Assembly (NCBI GenBank): GCA_027487055.1
Contig: JAIYEJ010000129.1
Location: forward strand, 1-5,287
From: Methylotenera sp.
GTDB taxonomy: Bacteria; Pseudomonadota; Gammaproteobacteria; Burkholderiales; Methylophilaceae
Length of the DNA: 5,287 nt
Reading direction: 5' to 3'
The notes under the pieces were generated by a model that worked only from the letters and a program-made list of their open reading frames with translations, had not been told where the DNA came from and ran no database searches. Shown in pieces: positions 1 to 5,287 of this stretch; the stretch's first letter is position 1; every line of letters begins with the position of its first letter. The translations under genes were made by a program, and so were the position numbers.

Positions 1-550
1 CAACAATAGTGGTAATTTTTTCTTTTGGATATAACAAGATTAATGCTGTTACACCAAGCGCTCCAGCACCCACTGAAGTAAGTGTGACTAAAGCGCCTAA
101 AACAATGCCTAGCAATACCGTTAATGTGGGAACATATTGCTCAGGAATCCATTGACCTTTTGCCACTACGCTCATTAGCTGGTTGCGCAATAAAACAGCT
201 ACAGAAGTTATGATAAGGGCCACACCTAACCAAAATTTAATAGCCGCAACCGCACCATCAGATTCTACTTCTAATGTTCTTAACAAAAGTATTGTTGCAA
301 TAGATGCAGGCACGCTACCAAAACCTAAAAGCTTGACCATTTTCCAATCAATATTACCTAATTTGCCGTGTGCAAAAATTCCTGCGGTTTTAGTGACAGA
401 AGCAAAAAGCAAATCTGTACCTACTGCAACGGCTGGTTTTACATGAAAAAGTAATAACAAAATTGGCGTCATCAGCGAGCCACCACCCACACCTGTGAGC
501 CCTACTAAAAATCCAACAACAAATCCAGCAAAAATATAATAAAATTCCAT
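1..550 (-). CDS. TauE/SafE-family membrane transporter (putative sulfite/organosulfonate exporter), C-terminus outside window
   Basis: Reading the minus strand from an ATG at 550-548 gives an open frame of 183 complete codons that runs off the left edge, so the stop is not visible. The protein opens with MEFYYIFAGFVVGFLVGLTG and is strongly hydrophobic, with membrane segments at about residues 4-19, 27-50, 72-91, 102-121 and 140-174. The glycine motif GLTGVGGG (17-24) and its second-half counterpart LTSVGAGALG (157-166) show the internal duplication typical of the TauE/SafE (DUF81) family. Family members are usually about 250-270 residues, so roughly two thirds is present. Known members export sulfite, sulfoacetate or related anions across the inner membrane; the exact substrate cannot be read here. 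An AGG lies 11 bases upstream of the ATG, a slightly long spacing. The gene is divergent from cysB, which supports a sulfur-related role by inference. Confidence 0.92.
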   Translation of the reverse strand, partial: MEFYYIFAGFVVGFLVGLTGVGGGSLMTPILLLLFHVKPAVAVGTDLLFASVTKTAGIFAHGKLGNIDWKMVKLLGFGSVPASIATILLLRTLEVESDGAVAAIKFWLGVALIITSVAVLLRNQLMSVVAKGQWIPEQYVPTLTVLLGIVLGALVTLTSVGAGALGVTALILLYPKEKITTIV

Positions 551-582
551 GCACAAACTTACCTAAAAACACTTTGAGTCGC

Positions 583-610
583 GTAATATAACAGTTATGC
601 TTATAATTAC
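583..610. promoter_or_regulatory. Imperfect palindrome in the tauE-cysB gap, candidate operator
   Basis: GTAATATAA at 583-591 is mirrored by TTATAATTAC at 601-610, with one extra base in the right arm. Nested inside is the perfect 11-base palindrome ATAACAGTTAT (588-598). It overlaps the best -10 candidate for the minus-strand transporter gene and lies upstream of cysB. LysR-type regulators often bind AT-rich dyads in the gap between their own gene and a divergent target, so this is a candidate CysB site. The DNA is AT-rich, so short dyads can arise by chance, and I did not match it to a CysB consensus. Confidence 0.35.
585..593 (-). promoter_or_regulatory. Candidate extended -10 promoter element for the TauE-family gene
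   Basis: On the minus strand the sequence reads TGTTATATT, that is a TG dinucleotide, one base, then TATATT (5 of 6 to TATAAT). This is the extended -10 pattern, which can work without a good -35. No convincing -35 is seen 16-18 bases upstream. Transcription would start near 578, leaving a leader of about 28 bases before the ATG at 550. Prediction by eye only. Confidence 0.4.
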
Positions 611-646
611 TTAATACCTTTAAGTTATTTGGGTATATCATTTAGT

Positions 647-652
647 TATATA
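647..652 (+). promoter_or_regulatory. Weak candidate -10 element for cysB
   Basis: TATATA lies about 32 bases ahead of the cysB ATG, a reasonable place for a -10. The -35 region (TTATTT at 625-630, 16-base spacer) is poor. A weak promoter is common for autoregulated LysR-type genes, but in this AT-rich gap other positions would fit almost as well. Confidence 0.25.
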
Positions 653-671
653 GACTACTTTTTTTGAAATA

Positions 672-677
672 AGAGGG
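672..677 (+). promoter_or_regulatory. Ribosome binding site of cysB
   Basis: AGAGGG sits 6 bases ahead of the ATG at 684. This spacing favours ATG 684 over the in-frame TTG at 681, and CysB proteins characteristically begin MKL, which agrees. Confidence 0.7.
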
Positions 678-683
678 TTATTG

Positions 684-1604
684 ATGAAACTCCATCAACT
701 AAAATATATACACGAAGTAGCACGTCAGGGCTTAAGCATATCTGCCGCCGCAGAGGCTTTGCATACATCTCAGCCTGGGGTCAGCAAGCAAATTCAAATG
801 TTAGAAGATGAGCTGAAATTGCAGATATTTCAGCGCAATGGTAAGCGTTTAACCGGCATTACAGAACCTGGCAAGCATATTGTTAAATTGGCGGCTACCG
901 TGATGCTCGAAATGCAAAATATTAAGCGTGTAGGGGATGAGTTTAGTAAGATTGAAACTGGAACGCTCACCATTGCAACTACACATACTCAGGCGCGATA
1001 TAAGTTACCAGCAGCGCTTAAAGTGTTTATAGATAAATATCCGCATGTCAAACTCAATATACATCAAGGAAACCCGTCACAAGTAACGGCTCAAGTAGCC
1101 AGTGGAGAGGCTGATATAGGCATTGCGACAGAAGCGATTAACTTAGACCCTAGATTAATATGTTTACCATGTTATGAGTGGAACCGCGCTGTCGTTGTGC
1201 CTAAGAATCATCGCTTAATTCAGGCAGAACCTATTACCCTCGCAAAAATCGCAAGCTATCCTTTAATTACATATGACTCAGCGTTTACTGGTAGTACAAC
1301 GGTTTCAAAGGTTTTTCATGATGCAGGCGTGCTACCTAATATTGCCTTAACCGCGATAGATGCCGAGGTAATTAAAACGTATGTCGGTTTAGGCATGGGC
1401 GTAGGCTTGATTGCCAGCATGGCTTATGATGAAGAGCGAGATAAAGACTTGGTCAGCATCGATTGCAGCCATTTGTTTCCTTCTAGCACAACTTATCTGG
1501 GTATTCGTAAAGAATCTTTTTTACGTGGATACACTTATGGCTTCATTGAGTTATTATCGCCAAAATTTGATCGCAAAGCAGTTGATAGAGAGCTTAAGGG
1601 CTAG
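684..1604 (+). CDS. cysB: CysB-type LysR-family transcriptional regulator of sulfur assimilation
   Basis: The 306-residue product has a LysR-type winged helix-turn-helix at the N-terminus (helix-turn-helix about 19-38, including TSQPGVSKQ) and a periplasmic-binding-protein-like sensor domain from about 93. It matches my memory of E. coli CysB almost block by block: ATTHTQARY at 98-106, HQGNPSQ at 127-133, IATEA at 147-151, LPCYEWNR at 161-168, and DAEVIKTYVGLGMGVGLIAS further on. Residues that line the sulfate/effector pocket in the CysB structure (Thr100, Thr102, Gln103, Thr149, Thr202) fall at identical numbers. CysB-type regulators control sulfate uptake and cysteine synthesis in response to N-acetylserine or O-acetylserine. 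I chose ATG 684 rather than TTG 681. The C-terminus is about 18 residues shorter than the 324-residue enterobacterial protein. It may control the divergent TauE gene (inference). A paralogue such as Cbl cannot be fully excluded. Confidence 0.94.
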   Translation: MKLHQLKYIHEVARQGLSISAAAEALHTSQPGVSKQIQMLEDELKLQIFQRNGKRLTGITEPGKHIVKLAATVMLEMQNIKRVGDEFSKIETGTLTIATTHTQARYKLPAALKVFIDKYPHVKLNIHQGNPSQVTAQVASGEADIGIATEAINLDPRLICLPCYEWNRAVVVPKNHRLIQAEPITLAKIASYPLITYDSAFTGSTTVSKVFHDAGVLPNIALTAIDAEVIKTYVGLGMGVGLIASMAYDEERDKDLVSIDCSHLFPSSTTYLGIRKESFLRGYTYGFIELLSPKFDRKAVDRELKG

Positions 1605-1628
1605 ACCTTAAAATGGGAAAGGTTACAG

Positions 1629-2228
1629 ATGCAGGGTAATGGCATTTTAATCATACCTAATGTTAGTCCTATAGTAAAAACTATTGCTTGGATTGTGTTA
1701 TCCATGGCGATTACATCTTGTGCCACAGGCCTAAATGCAAAAATACAGCCCGAGATGAATACAATTAAAGCGATGCCGAATGGCTTACCTAGCATGGATA
1801 CTAGTACCGCCATTTATGAAGTGGCTGTGAATGAAGGTGTAAGTTATCAAGATGTGATTGATAGCTTAAAATCGGTCAGTGAAGGTATGAATTTTGTAAA
1901 CCCAGCTAACTTTCCGATTGGCGAGCATATGAAGTTGCGTGGTATTGACCCTCAAGGGGTTAAAGAAGTGCGCTCATTTTGTAACTTAAGTATGGGCACA
2001 GAAATTATTCTAGATCACCCAGAGTTTCTTGTTTTTGCACCATGTCGTATTGCACTTTATGAAAAGCCTGATAGCAATAAAATGCTTAAACTTTATTTAG
2101 GCTTAGATCGACCAACTTTTGATTTAAATAGCATAAAAAATCCATCAGAACGCGCAAAAAAATCTGCTCAAGAACTTGAAGATGCACTCATTAATCTCAT
2201 CGATAAAGCACGCAAAGGCGATATATAA
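1629..2228 (+). CDS. Predicted DUF302-domain lipoprotein
   Basis: The 199-residue product starts at ATG 1629, 6 bases after GGAAAGG (1616-1622) and only 24 bases after the cysB stop, so it is probably cotranscribed. The N-terminus has one lysine (Lys17), a hydrophobic stretch (18-28) and then ITSC at 28-31, which fits a lipobox with Cys31 as the lipidated residue. Residue 32 is Ala rather than Asp, which by the Lol rule suggests sorting to the outer membrane. The n-region before the hydrophobic core is unusually long and weakly charged, so the export call is less certain than the domain call. From about 59 to 155 the sequence resembles DUF302: a Tyr-Glu-Val-Ala strand, a helix with VIDSLKSV, then FCNLSMG (117-123) and FLVFAPCRIALYE (133-145). 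Two cysteines, Cys118 and Cys139, are present. The C-terminal 40 residues are charged and probably helical. The biochemical role of DUF302 is not established, and I assign none. Confidence 0.82.
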   Translation: MQGNGILIIPNVSPIVKTIAWIVLSMAITSCATGLNAKIQPEMNTIKAMPNGLPSMDTSTAIYEVAVNEGVSYQDVIDSLKSVSEGMNFVNPANFPIGEHMKLRGIDPQGVKEVRSFCNLSMGTEIILDHPEFLVFAPCRIALYEKPDSNKMLKLYLGLDRPTFDLNSIKNPSERAKKSAQELEDALINLIDKARKGDI

Positions 2229-2230
2229 AG

Positions 2231-2235
2231 AAAGG
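2231..2235 (+). promoter_or_regulatory. Ribosome binding site that supports a GTG start
   Basis: AAAGG, 7 bases ahead of the GTG at 2243, supports that non-ATG start. The next in-frame ATG (2315, residue 25) would remove the basic N-terminus just before the membrane segment. Confidence 0.55.
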
Positions 2236-2242
2236 TTTTGAG

Positions 2243-2707
2243 GTGATAAAACTTAAACCAATTTGGTTCAGAAAAGTTAATTTTGCTTGGTTTGTAGCGC
2301 AACTTAAGACGAATATGGTGGCACTCATTAGCTTGGTAACCGCTATATCTGGCATCACATATAACACTTGGCGCGATCATCAAAATGAAGTGAATGACAA
2401 TATGCGTAATGCCGCTTTTGTGGTGTTAAGTGATTTAGGCGAATTACAAACCATCATCAACTATGCGCATTTTGAGCAGGACAACGTAAAAGGTAACCCA
2501 ATTGAAGGCTGGAAACATGTCATCATGATTCGCGATTTAAGCCGCTTATTAAAATCGAATGCCAATATTGAAGGCGATAAACTTTATAAAGACTGGCAAA
2601 AAAATTGGGAAAAACTAGGTGAAGATAATAAAACAGAGTTACTGATAAGTACGCAAATTACCAACACGCGACAAGCTGTTCTTAGTACAATAGATAGCCT
2701 AGATTAG
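2243..2707 (+). CDS. Small single-pass membrane protein of unknown function
   Basis: The 154-residue product uses a GTG start, 14 bases after the stop of the DUF302 gene, which suggests a shared transcript. The first 22 residues are basic (Lys2, Lys4, Arg10, Lys11, Lys22) and aromatic. One hydrophobic segment follows at about 24-40, then a soluble region rich in charged and helical sequence, with NTWRDHQNE at 41-49, SDLGELQTIINYAHFEQD at 63-80, GNPIEGW at 84-90 and a tryptophan pair region WQKNWEKL at 118-125. By the positive-inside rule the N-terminus would be cytoplasmic and the soluble part periplasmic. I have the impression that similar hypothetical proteins, with a membrane anchor followed by a TWR motif and LGELQ, occur in other betaproteobacteria, but I cannot name a family or role. 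No catalytic motif, lipobox or cysteine is visible. The reading frame is clean, so it is very likely a real gene. Confidence 0.83.
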   Translation: MIKLKPIWFRKVNFAWFVAQLKTNMVALISLVTAISGITYNTWRDHQNEVNDNMRNAAFVVLSDLGELQTIINYAHFEQDNVKGNPIEGWKHVIMIRDLSRLLKSNANIEGDKLYKDWQKNWEKLGEDNKTELLISTQITNTRQAVLSTIDSLD

Positions 2708-2763
2708 TCGCTAAATTATATTAAAAACAATGACATACAAATAATATTCATAATAGGTTAAAA

Positions 2764-4245
2764 ATGAATCCAATTCGCATCGCAAAATCAGAAAATTTTC
2801 AATCTATTTTACCTAAAATGGCCAACCGTCATGGCTTAATCGCAGGGGCAACTGGGACAGGTAAAACCGTTACTTTGCAAACACTAGCAGAAGGTTTTTC
2901 TAATATTGGTGTGCCAGTGTTTATGGCTGATGTAAAAGGAGATTTGTCTGGCATGAGCCAAGCAGGTGGCGGCAATCCAAAAGTGGATGCTAGAGTTGCA
3001 CAGTTAGGCTTAAGCGACTTTTCGCCTAAGGAAACGCCAGTTACTTTTTGGGATGTATTTGGTGTTAAGGGTCACCCAGTACGCACAACAGTGGCAGAAA
3101 TGGGGCCTTTGCTGCTCGCGCGTATGTTGAATTTGAATGATGTGCAAAGTGGCGTGCTTAACTCAATTTTTAAAATCGCAGATGATAAAGGCTGGTTACT
3201 TTTAGACTTTAAAGATTTGCGCACCATGTCACAACATGCTGGGGACAATTCGGCAAGTTACCAAACGGATTATGGCAATATATCCTCAGCCAGTATAGGA
3301 GCGATACAACGTGCTTTATTGCAGATTGAAACCGAGGGTGGGGATTTGTTGTTTGGCGAACCTGCGCTTAATCTAGATGATTTAATGCAAACTGACGCAG
3401 ATGGCCGAGGCATCGTAAATATCTTAGCGTCTGATAAATTGTTTAACTCACCTAGAGTTTATGCAACATTTTTATTGTGGTTACTTTCAGAGTTATTTGA
3501 AAAATTACCTGAAGTAGGCGATATGGAAAAGCCTAAACTGGTATTCTTTTTCGATGAAGCGCATTTGTTATTTACCGATGCACCCCAAGCCTTGATGCAG
3601 AAAATTGAACAAGTTGTGCGTTTAATTCGCTCGAAAGGCGTGGGTGTTTATTTTGTCAGTCAAAACCCATTAGATATTCCTGATATTGTACTGGGCCAAC
3701 TAGGAAACCGCGTGCAGCATGCCTTACGCGCGTTTACGCCACGCGATCAAAAAGCAGTCAATTCCGCTGCAGAAACCTTTAGAACAAACCCAAAAGTAGA
3801 TGTCGCTACTGCCATTACTGAGCTGGGTGTAGGTGAAGCTTTAGTTTCGTTTTTAGATGAAAAGGGCATTCCTACCCCTGTAGAACGTGCACTTGTATGC
3901 CCACCACAAAGCCGTATTGGGCCTGCCACCGATGCTGAACGTCAGGCTGTTATAGCACGGTCATTGGTGAGAGGGGTGTATGAGAATGCAATAGATCGCG
4001 AATCTGCTTATGAAATACTTAAAAAACGCGCTGAAGAAAAAGCATCAGCAGAAGCATCAACTGATGAAAGTGATTCAAAAGAAGACAGAGGCTTTGATTG
4101 GGGTGGGGTACTTGGTGGTAAAAAAACCAGTCGCTCAGACAGTGTATTAGAAAGCGCAGCAAAATCAGCAGCACGCGCTGTGGGCTCACAACTGGGCCGT
4201 AGTATTATCCGTGGTATTTTAGGTTCAATTTTAGGTAAAAAATAA
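2764..4245 (+). CDS. HerA-like P-loop ATPase, DUF853/YjgR family
   Basis: The 493-residue product starts at ATG 2764, 6 bases after an AGG, and 56 bases after the previous gene. It carries a Walker A motif GATGTGKT at 28-35, FMADVKGDLSGM shortly after, a Walker B VFFFDEAHLLF with Asp264-Glu265, the polar sensor-like SQNP at 299-302, and conserved arginines in GNRVQHALRAFTPRD (Arg316, Arg322). This order is typical of the FtsK/HerA superfamily and of the DUF853 group to which E. coli YjgR (about 500 residues) belongs. Classical HerA has an N-terminal HAS barrel of roughly 90 residues; here the ATPase core begins almost at residue 1, so that barrel is absent, as is usual for YjgR. After residue about 415 comes an acidic, Ala/Ser-rich linker, then a Gly/Ala-rich basic tail ending RSIIRGILGSILGKK. 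The cellular role of YjgR-type proteins is not known; DNA translocation or helicase activity is only inferred. The stop overlaps the start of fhs. Confidence 0.93.
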   Translation: MNPIRIAKSENFQSILPKMANRHGLIAGATGTGKTVTLQTLAEGFSNIGVPVFMADVKGDLSGMSQAGGGNPKVDARVAQLGLSDFSPKETPVTFWDVFGVKGHPVRTTVAEMGPLLLARMLNLNDVQSGVLNSIFKIADDKGWLLLDFKDLRTMSQHAGDNSASYQTDYGNISSASIGAIQRALLQIETEGGDLLFGEPALNLDDLMQTDADGRGIVNILASDKLFNSPRVYATFLLWLLSELFEKLPEVGDMEKPKLVFFFDEAHLLFTDAPQALMQKIEQVVRLIRSKGVGVYFVSQNPLDIPDIVLGQLGNRVQHALRAFTPRDQKAVNSAAETFRTNPKVDVATAITELGVGEALVSFLDEKGIPTPVERALVCPPQSRIGPATDAERQAVIARSLVRGVYENAIDRESAYEILKKRAEEKASAEASTDESDSKEDRGFDWGGVLGGKKTSRSDSVLESAAKSAARAVGSQLGRSIIRGILGSILGKK

Positions 4246-5287
4246 TGCTGAGCGATATCGAAATTGCACAAGCAGCAACGCTTAAACCAATTTCTGATAT
4301 TGCCGCGCAATTAAATATATCTCAGCAAGATTTAATCCCCTATGGGCACTCAATAGCTAAGTTAAGCCCCAACGCAATCGCTAAACTGCAAAGCAAACAT
4401 CAGAGCAAGCCAAATGGTAAGCTAATTCTTGTGACTGCAATTAGCCCAACCCCAGCAGGTGAGGGTAAAACGACCACAACGATTGGTTTAGCAGATGCAC
4501 TCAATCATATTGGCAAAAATGCAGTCGCTTGTTTACGTGAACCATCGCTAGGGCCAGTGTTTGGAATTAAAGGCGGAGCGACTGGGGGTGGTTATGCGCA
4601 AGTTGTCCCCATGGAAAATATTAACCTACATTTTACGGGTGATTTTCATGCCATTACCTCTGCCAATAATTTACTTGCCGCGTTAATCGATAACCACATC
4701 TACCAAGGTAATGCGCTCAATATTAAAGAAGTTTCGTGGCGCCGCTGTATGGATATGAACGATAGAGCATTACGCAGAATTAGTATTGAGCAATCTCAAG
4801 AAGCGCAAACTGAAACGCATTCAACAGGTTTTGATATTACGGTAGCGAGTGAAGTCATGGCAATTTTCTGCTTGGCAGAAAACTTAAATGATTTAAAAAC
4901 GCGTCTAGGACTTGTTCAAGTAGCAACTGACATTAATAGTAATCCAATATTTGCGAGTGATTTGCAAGCAGAAGGCGCGATGACTGCTTTATTAAAAGAT
5001 GCATTTCAACCTAACTTAGTGCAAACCCTAGCACATACACCAGCCATTGTGCATGGCGGGCCATTTGCCAATATTGCACATGGATGTAATTCTGTCGTGG
5101 CAACTAAGGCTGCATTAAAATTGGCAGATTACGTGGTCACCGAGGCTGGTTTTGGCGCCGATTTAGGCGCAGAAAAATTTATGGACATCAAATGCCGTCA
5201 GGCAAATTTGCAGCCAGATGTAGTCGTAGTAGTGGCGACCATACGCGCCTTAAAATACCATGGCGGGGCCGAGTTAAGTGAGCTCAA
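4245..5287 (+). CDS. fhs: Formate-tetrahydrofolate ligase (10-formyltetrahydrofolate synthetase), C-terminus outside window
   Basis: The enzyme joins formate to tetrahydrofolate using ATP, giving 10-formyltetrahydrofolate for purine, formyl-methionine and serine/glycine one-carbon metabolism in the cytoplasm. From ATG 4245 the frame stays open for 347 complete codons and leaves the window at the right edge; the family is about 555 residues, so the last third is missing. The N-terminus (MLSDIEIAQAATLKPI) is typical. The ATP-binding loop TPAGEGKTTTT is at 69-79, the glycine-rich signature GIKGGATGGGY at 107-117, FDITVASEVMAI in the middle, and the second signature VATIRALKYHGG at 330-341. The ATG shares its A with the TAA stop of the upstream ATPase gene, and TTAGG at 4231-4235, inside that gene, gives a spacing of 9, so translation is probably coupled. 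In a methylotroph this enzyme would move formate-level carbon into assimilation, but the organism is not certain. Confidence 0.98.
   Translation, partial: MLSDIEIAQAATLKPISDIAAQLNISQQDLIPYGHSIAKLSPNAIAKLQSKHQSKPNGKLILVTAISPTPAGEGKTTTTIGLADALNHIGKNAVACLREPSLGPVFGIKGGATGGGYAQVVPMENINLHFTGDFHAITSANNLLAALIDNHIYQGNALNIKEVSWRRCMDMNDRALRRISIEQSQEAQTETHSTGFDITVASEVMAIFCLAENLNDLKTRLGLVQVATDINSNPIFASDLQAEGAMTALLKDAFQPNLVQTLAHTPAIVHGGPFANIAHGCNSVVATKAALKLADYVVTEAGFGADLGAEKFMDIKCRQANLQPDVVVVVATIRALKYHGGAELSEL

Noticed and set aside
183..446. Plus-strand open frame of 87 codons
   Set aside because: It is antisense to the TauE-family gene, with no good ribosome binding site and no recognisable domain.
390..641. 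Minus-strand open frame of 83 codons
   Set aside because: It overlaps the start of the TauE-family gene in another frame on the same strand; its product is Cys/Trp/Phe-rich with no family resemblance, while the TauE frame has clear motifs.
681..683. TTG as start codon of cysB
   Set aside because: The ATG directly after it gives the usual MKL start of CysB and a better spacing to AGAGGG.
1411..1611. Plus-strand open frame of 66 codons inside the end of cysB
   Set aside because: Shadow of the cysB frame, which matches CysB to its last residues.
1601..1813. Minus-strand hydrophobic open frame of 70 codons
   Set aside because: It is antisense to the signal region of the lipoprotein gene; the hydrophobic look comes from the complementary composition.
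2168..2383. Minus-strand open frame of 71 codons across the junction of two plus-strand genes
   Set aside because: No family resemblance, and it is antisense to two well-supported frames with ribosome binding sites.
2708..2763. Promoter in the 56-base gap before the HerA-like ATPase gene
   Set aside because: The gap is AT-rich and contains ATGACA (2730-2735) and TAATAT/CATAAT-like hexamers, but no pair has acceptable spacing. No terminator hairpin with a T-run is visible either, so read-through from upstream remains possible.
2243..4245. A membrane protein plus HerA-like ATPase as a defence system
   Set aside because: HerA-type ATPases occur in antiviral systems with Sir2, nuclease or similar partners, but this one is of the YjgR type, no effector domain is visible nearby, and the neighbours are housekeeping genes.
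3747..4310. Two minus-strand open frames (3747-3929 and 4008-4310)
   Set aside because: Both are antisense to the HerA-like ATPase and the start of fhs, which have clear family motifs there.

Overview
The window is a compact, AT-leaning piece of a bacterial chromosome. The CysB protein, the YjgR/HerA-like ATPase and the formate-tetrahydrofolate ligase point to a proteobacterium. A low-GC beta- or gammaproteobacterium fits best. A methylotrophic betaproteobacterium such as Methylophilaceae is a guess from overall character and was not tested by any search. There are six real protein genes and no sign of a mobile element, CRISPR array, rRNA or tRNA.

Left part (1-683): a minus-strand gene for a TauE/SafE-type membrane transporter runs off the left edge. 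Its start faces a plus-strand cysB across a gap of about 130 bp. This gap is the only sizeable regulatory region. It holds a plausible extended -10 for the transporter, overlapped by a palindrome, and a weaker -10 for cysB. The likely logic is a sulfur-responsive LysR-type regulator controlling a sulfur-oxyanion or sulfonate exporter, and possibly itself.

Middle part (684-2707): cysB is followed after 24 bp by a predicted lipoprotein with a DUF302 domain. After 14 more bp comes a small single-pass membrane protein of unknown family. The spacing and the good ribosome binding sites suggest one transcript. A link between the two envelope proteins and sulfur control is inference only.

Right part (2764-5287): a HerA-like ATPase of the DUF853/YjgR type is followed by fhs (formate-tetrahydrofolate ligase). 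The fhs start codon overlaps the ATPase stop by one base (TAATG). fhs is cut by the right edge. It links formate to the folate one-carbon pool.

I found no convincing new defence or mobile system. The most interesting points are the palindrome in the tauE-cysB gap, the two poorly characterised envelope proteins behind cysB, and the overlap of the ATPase with fhs.
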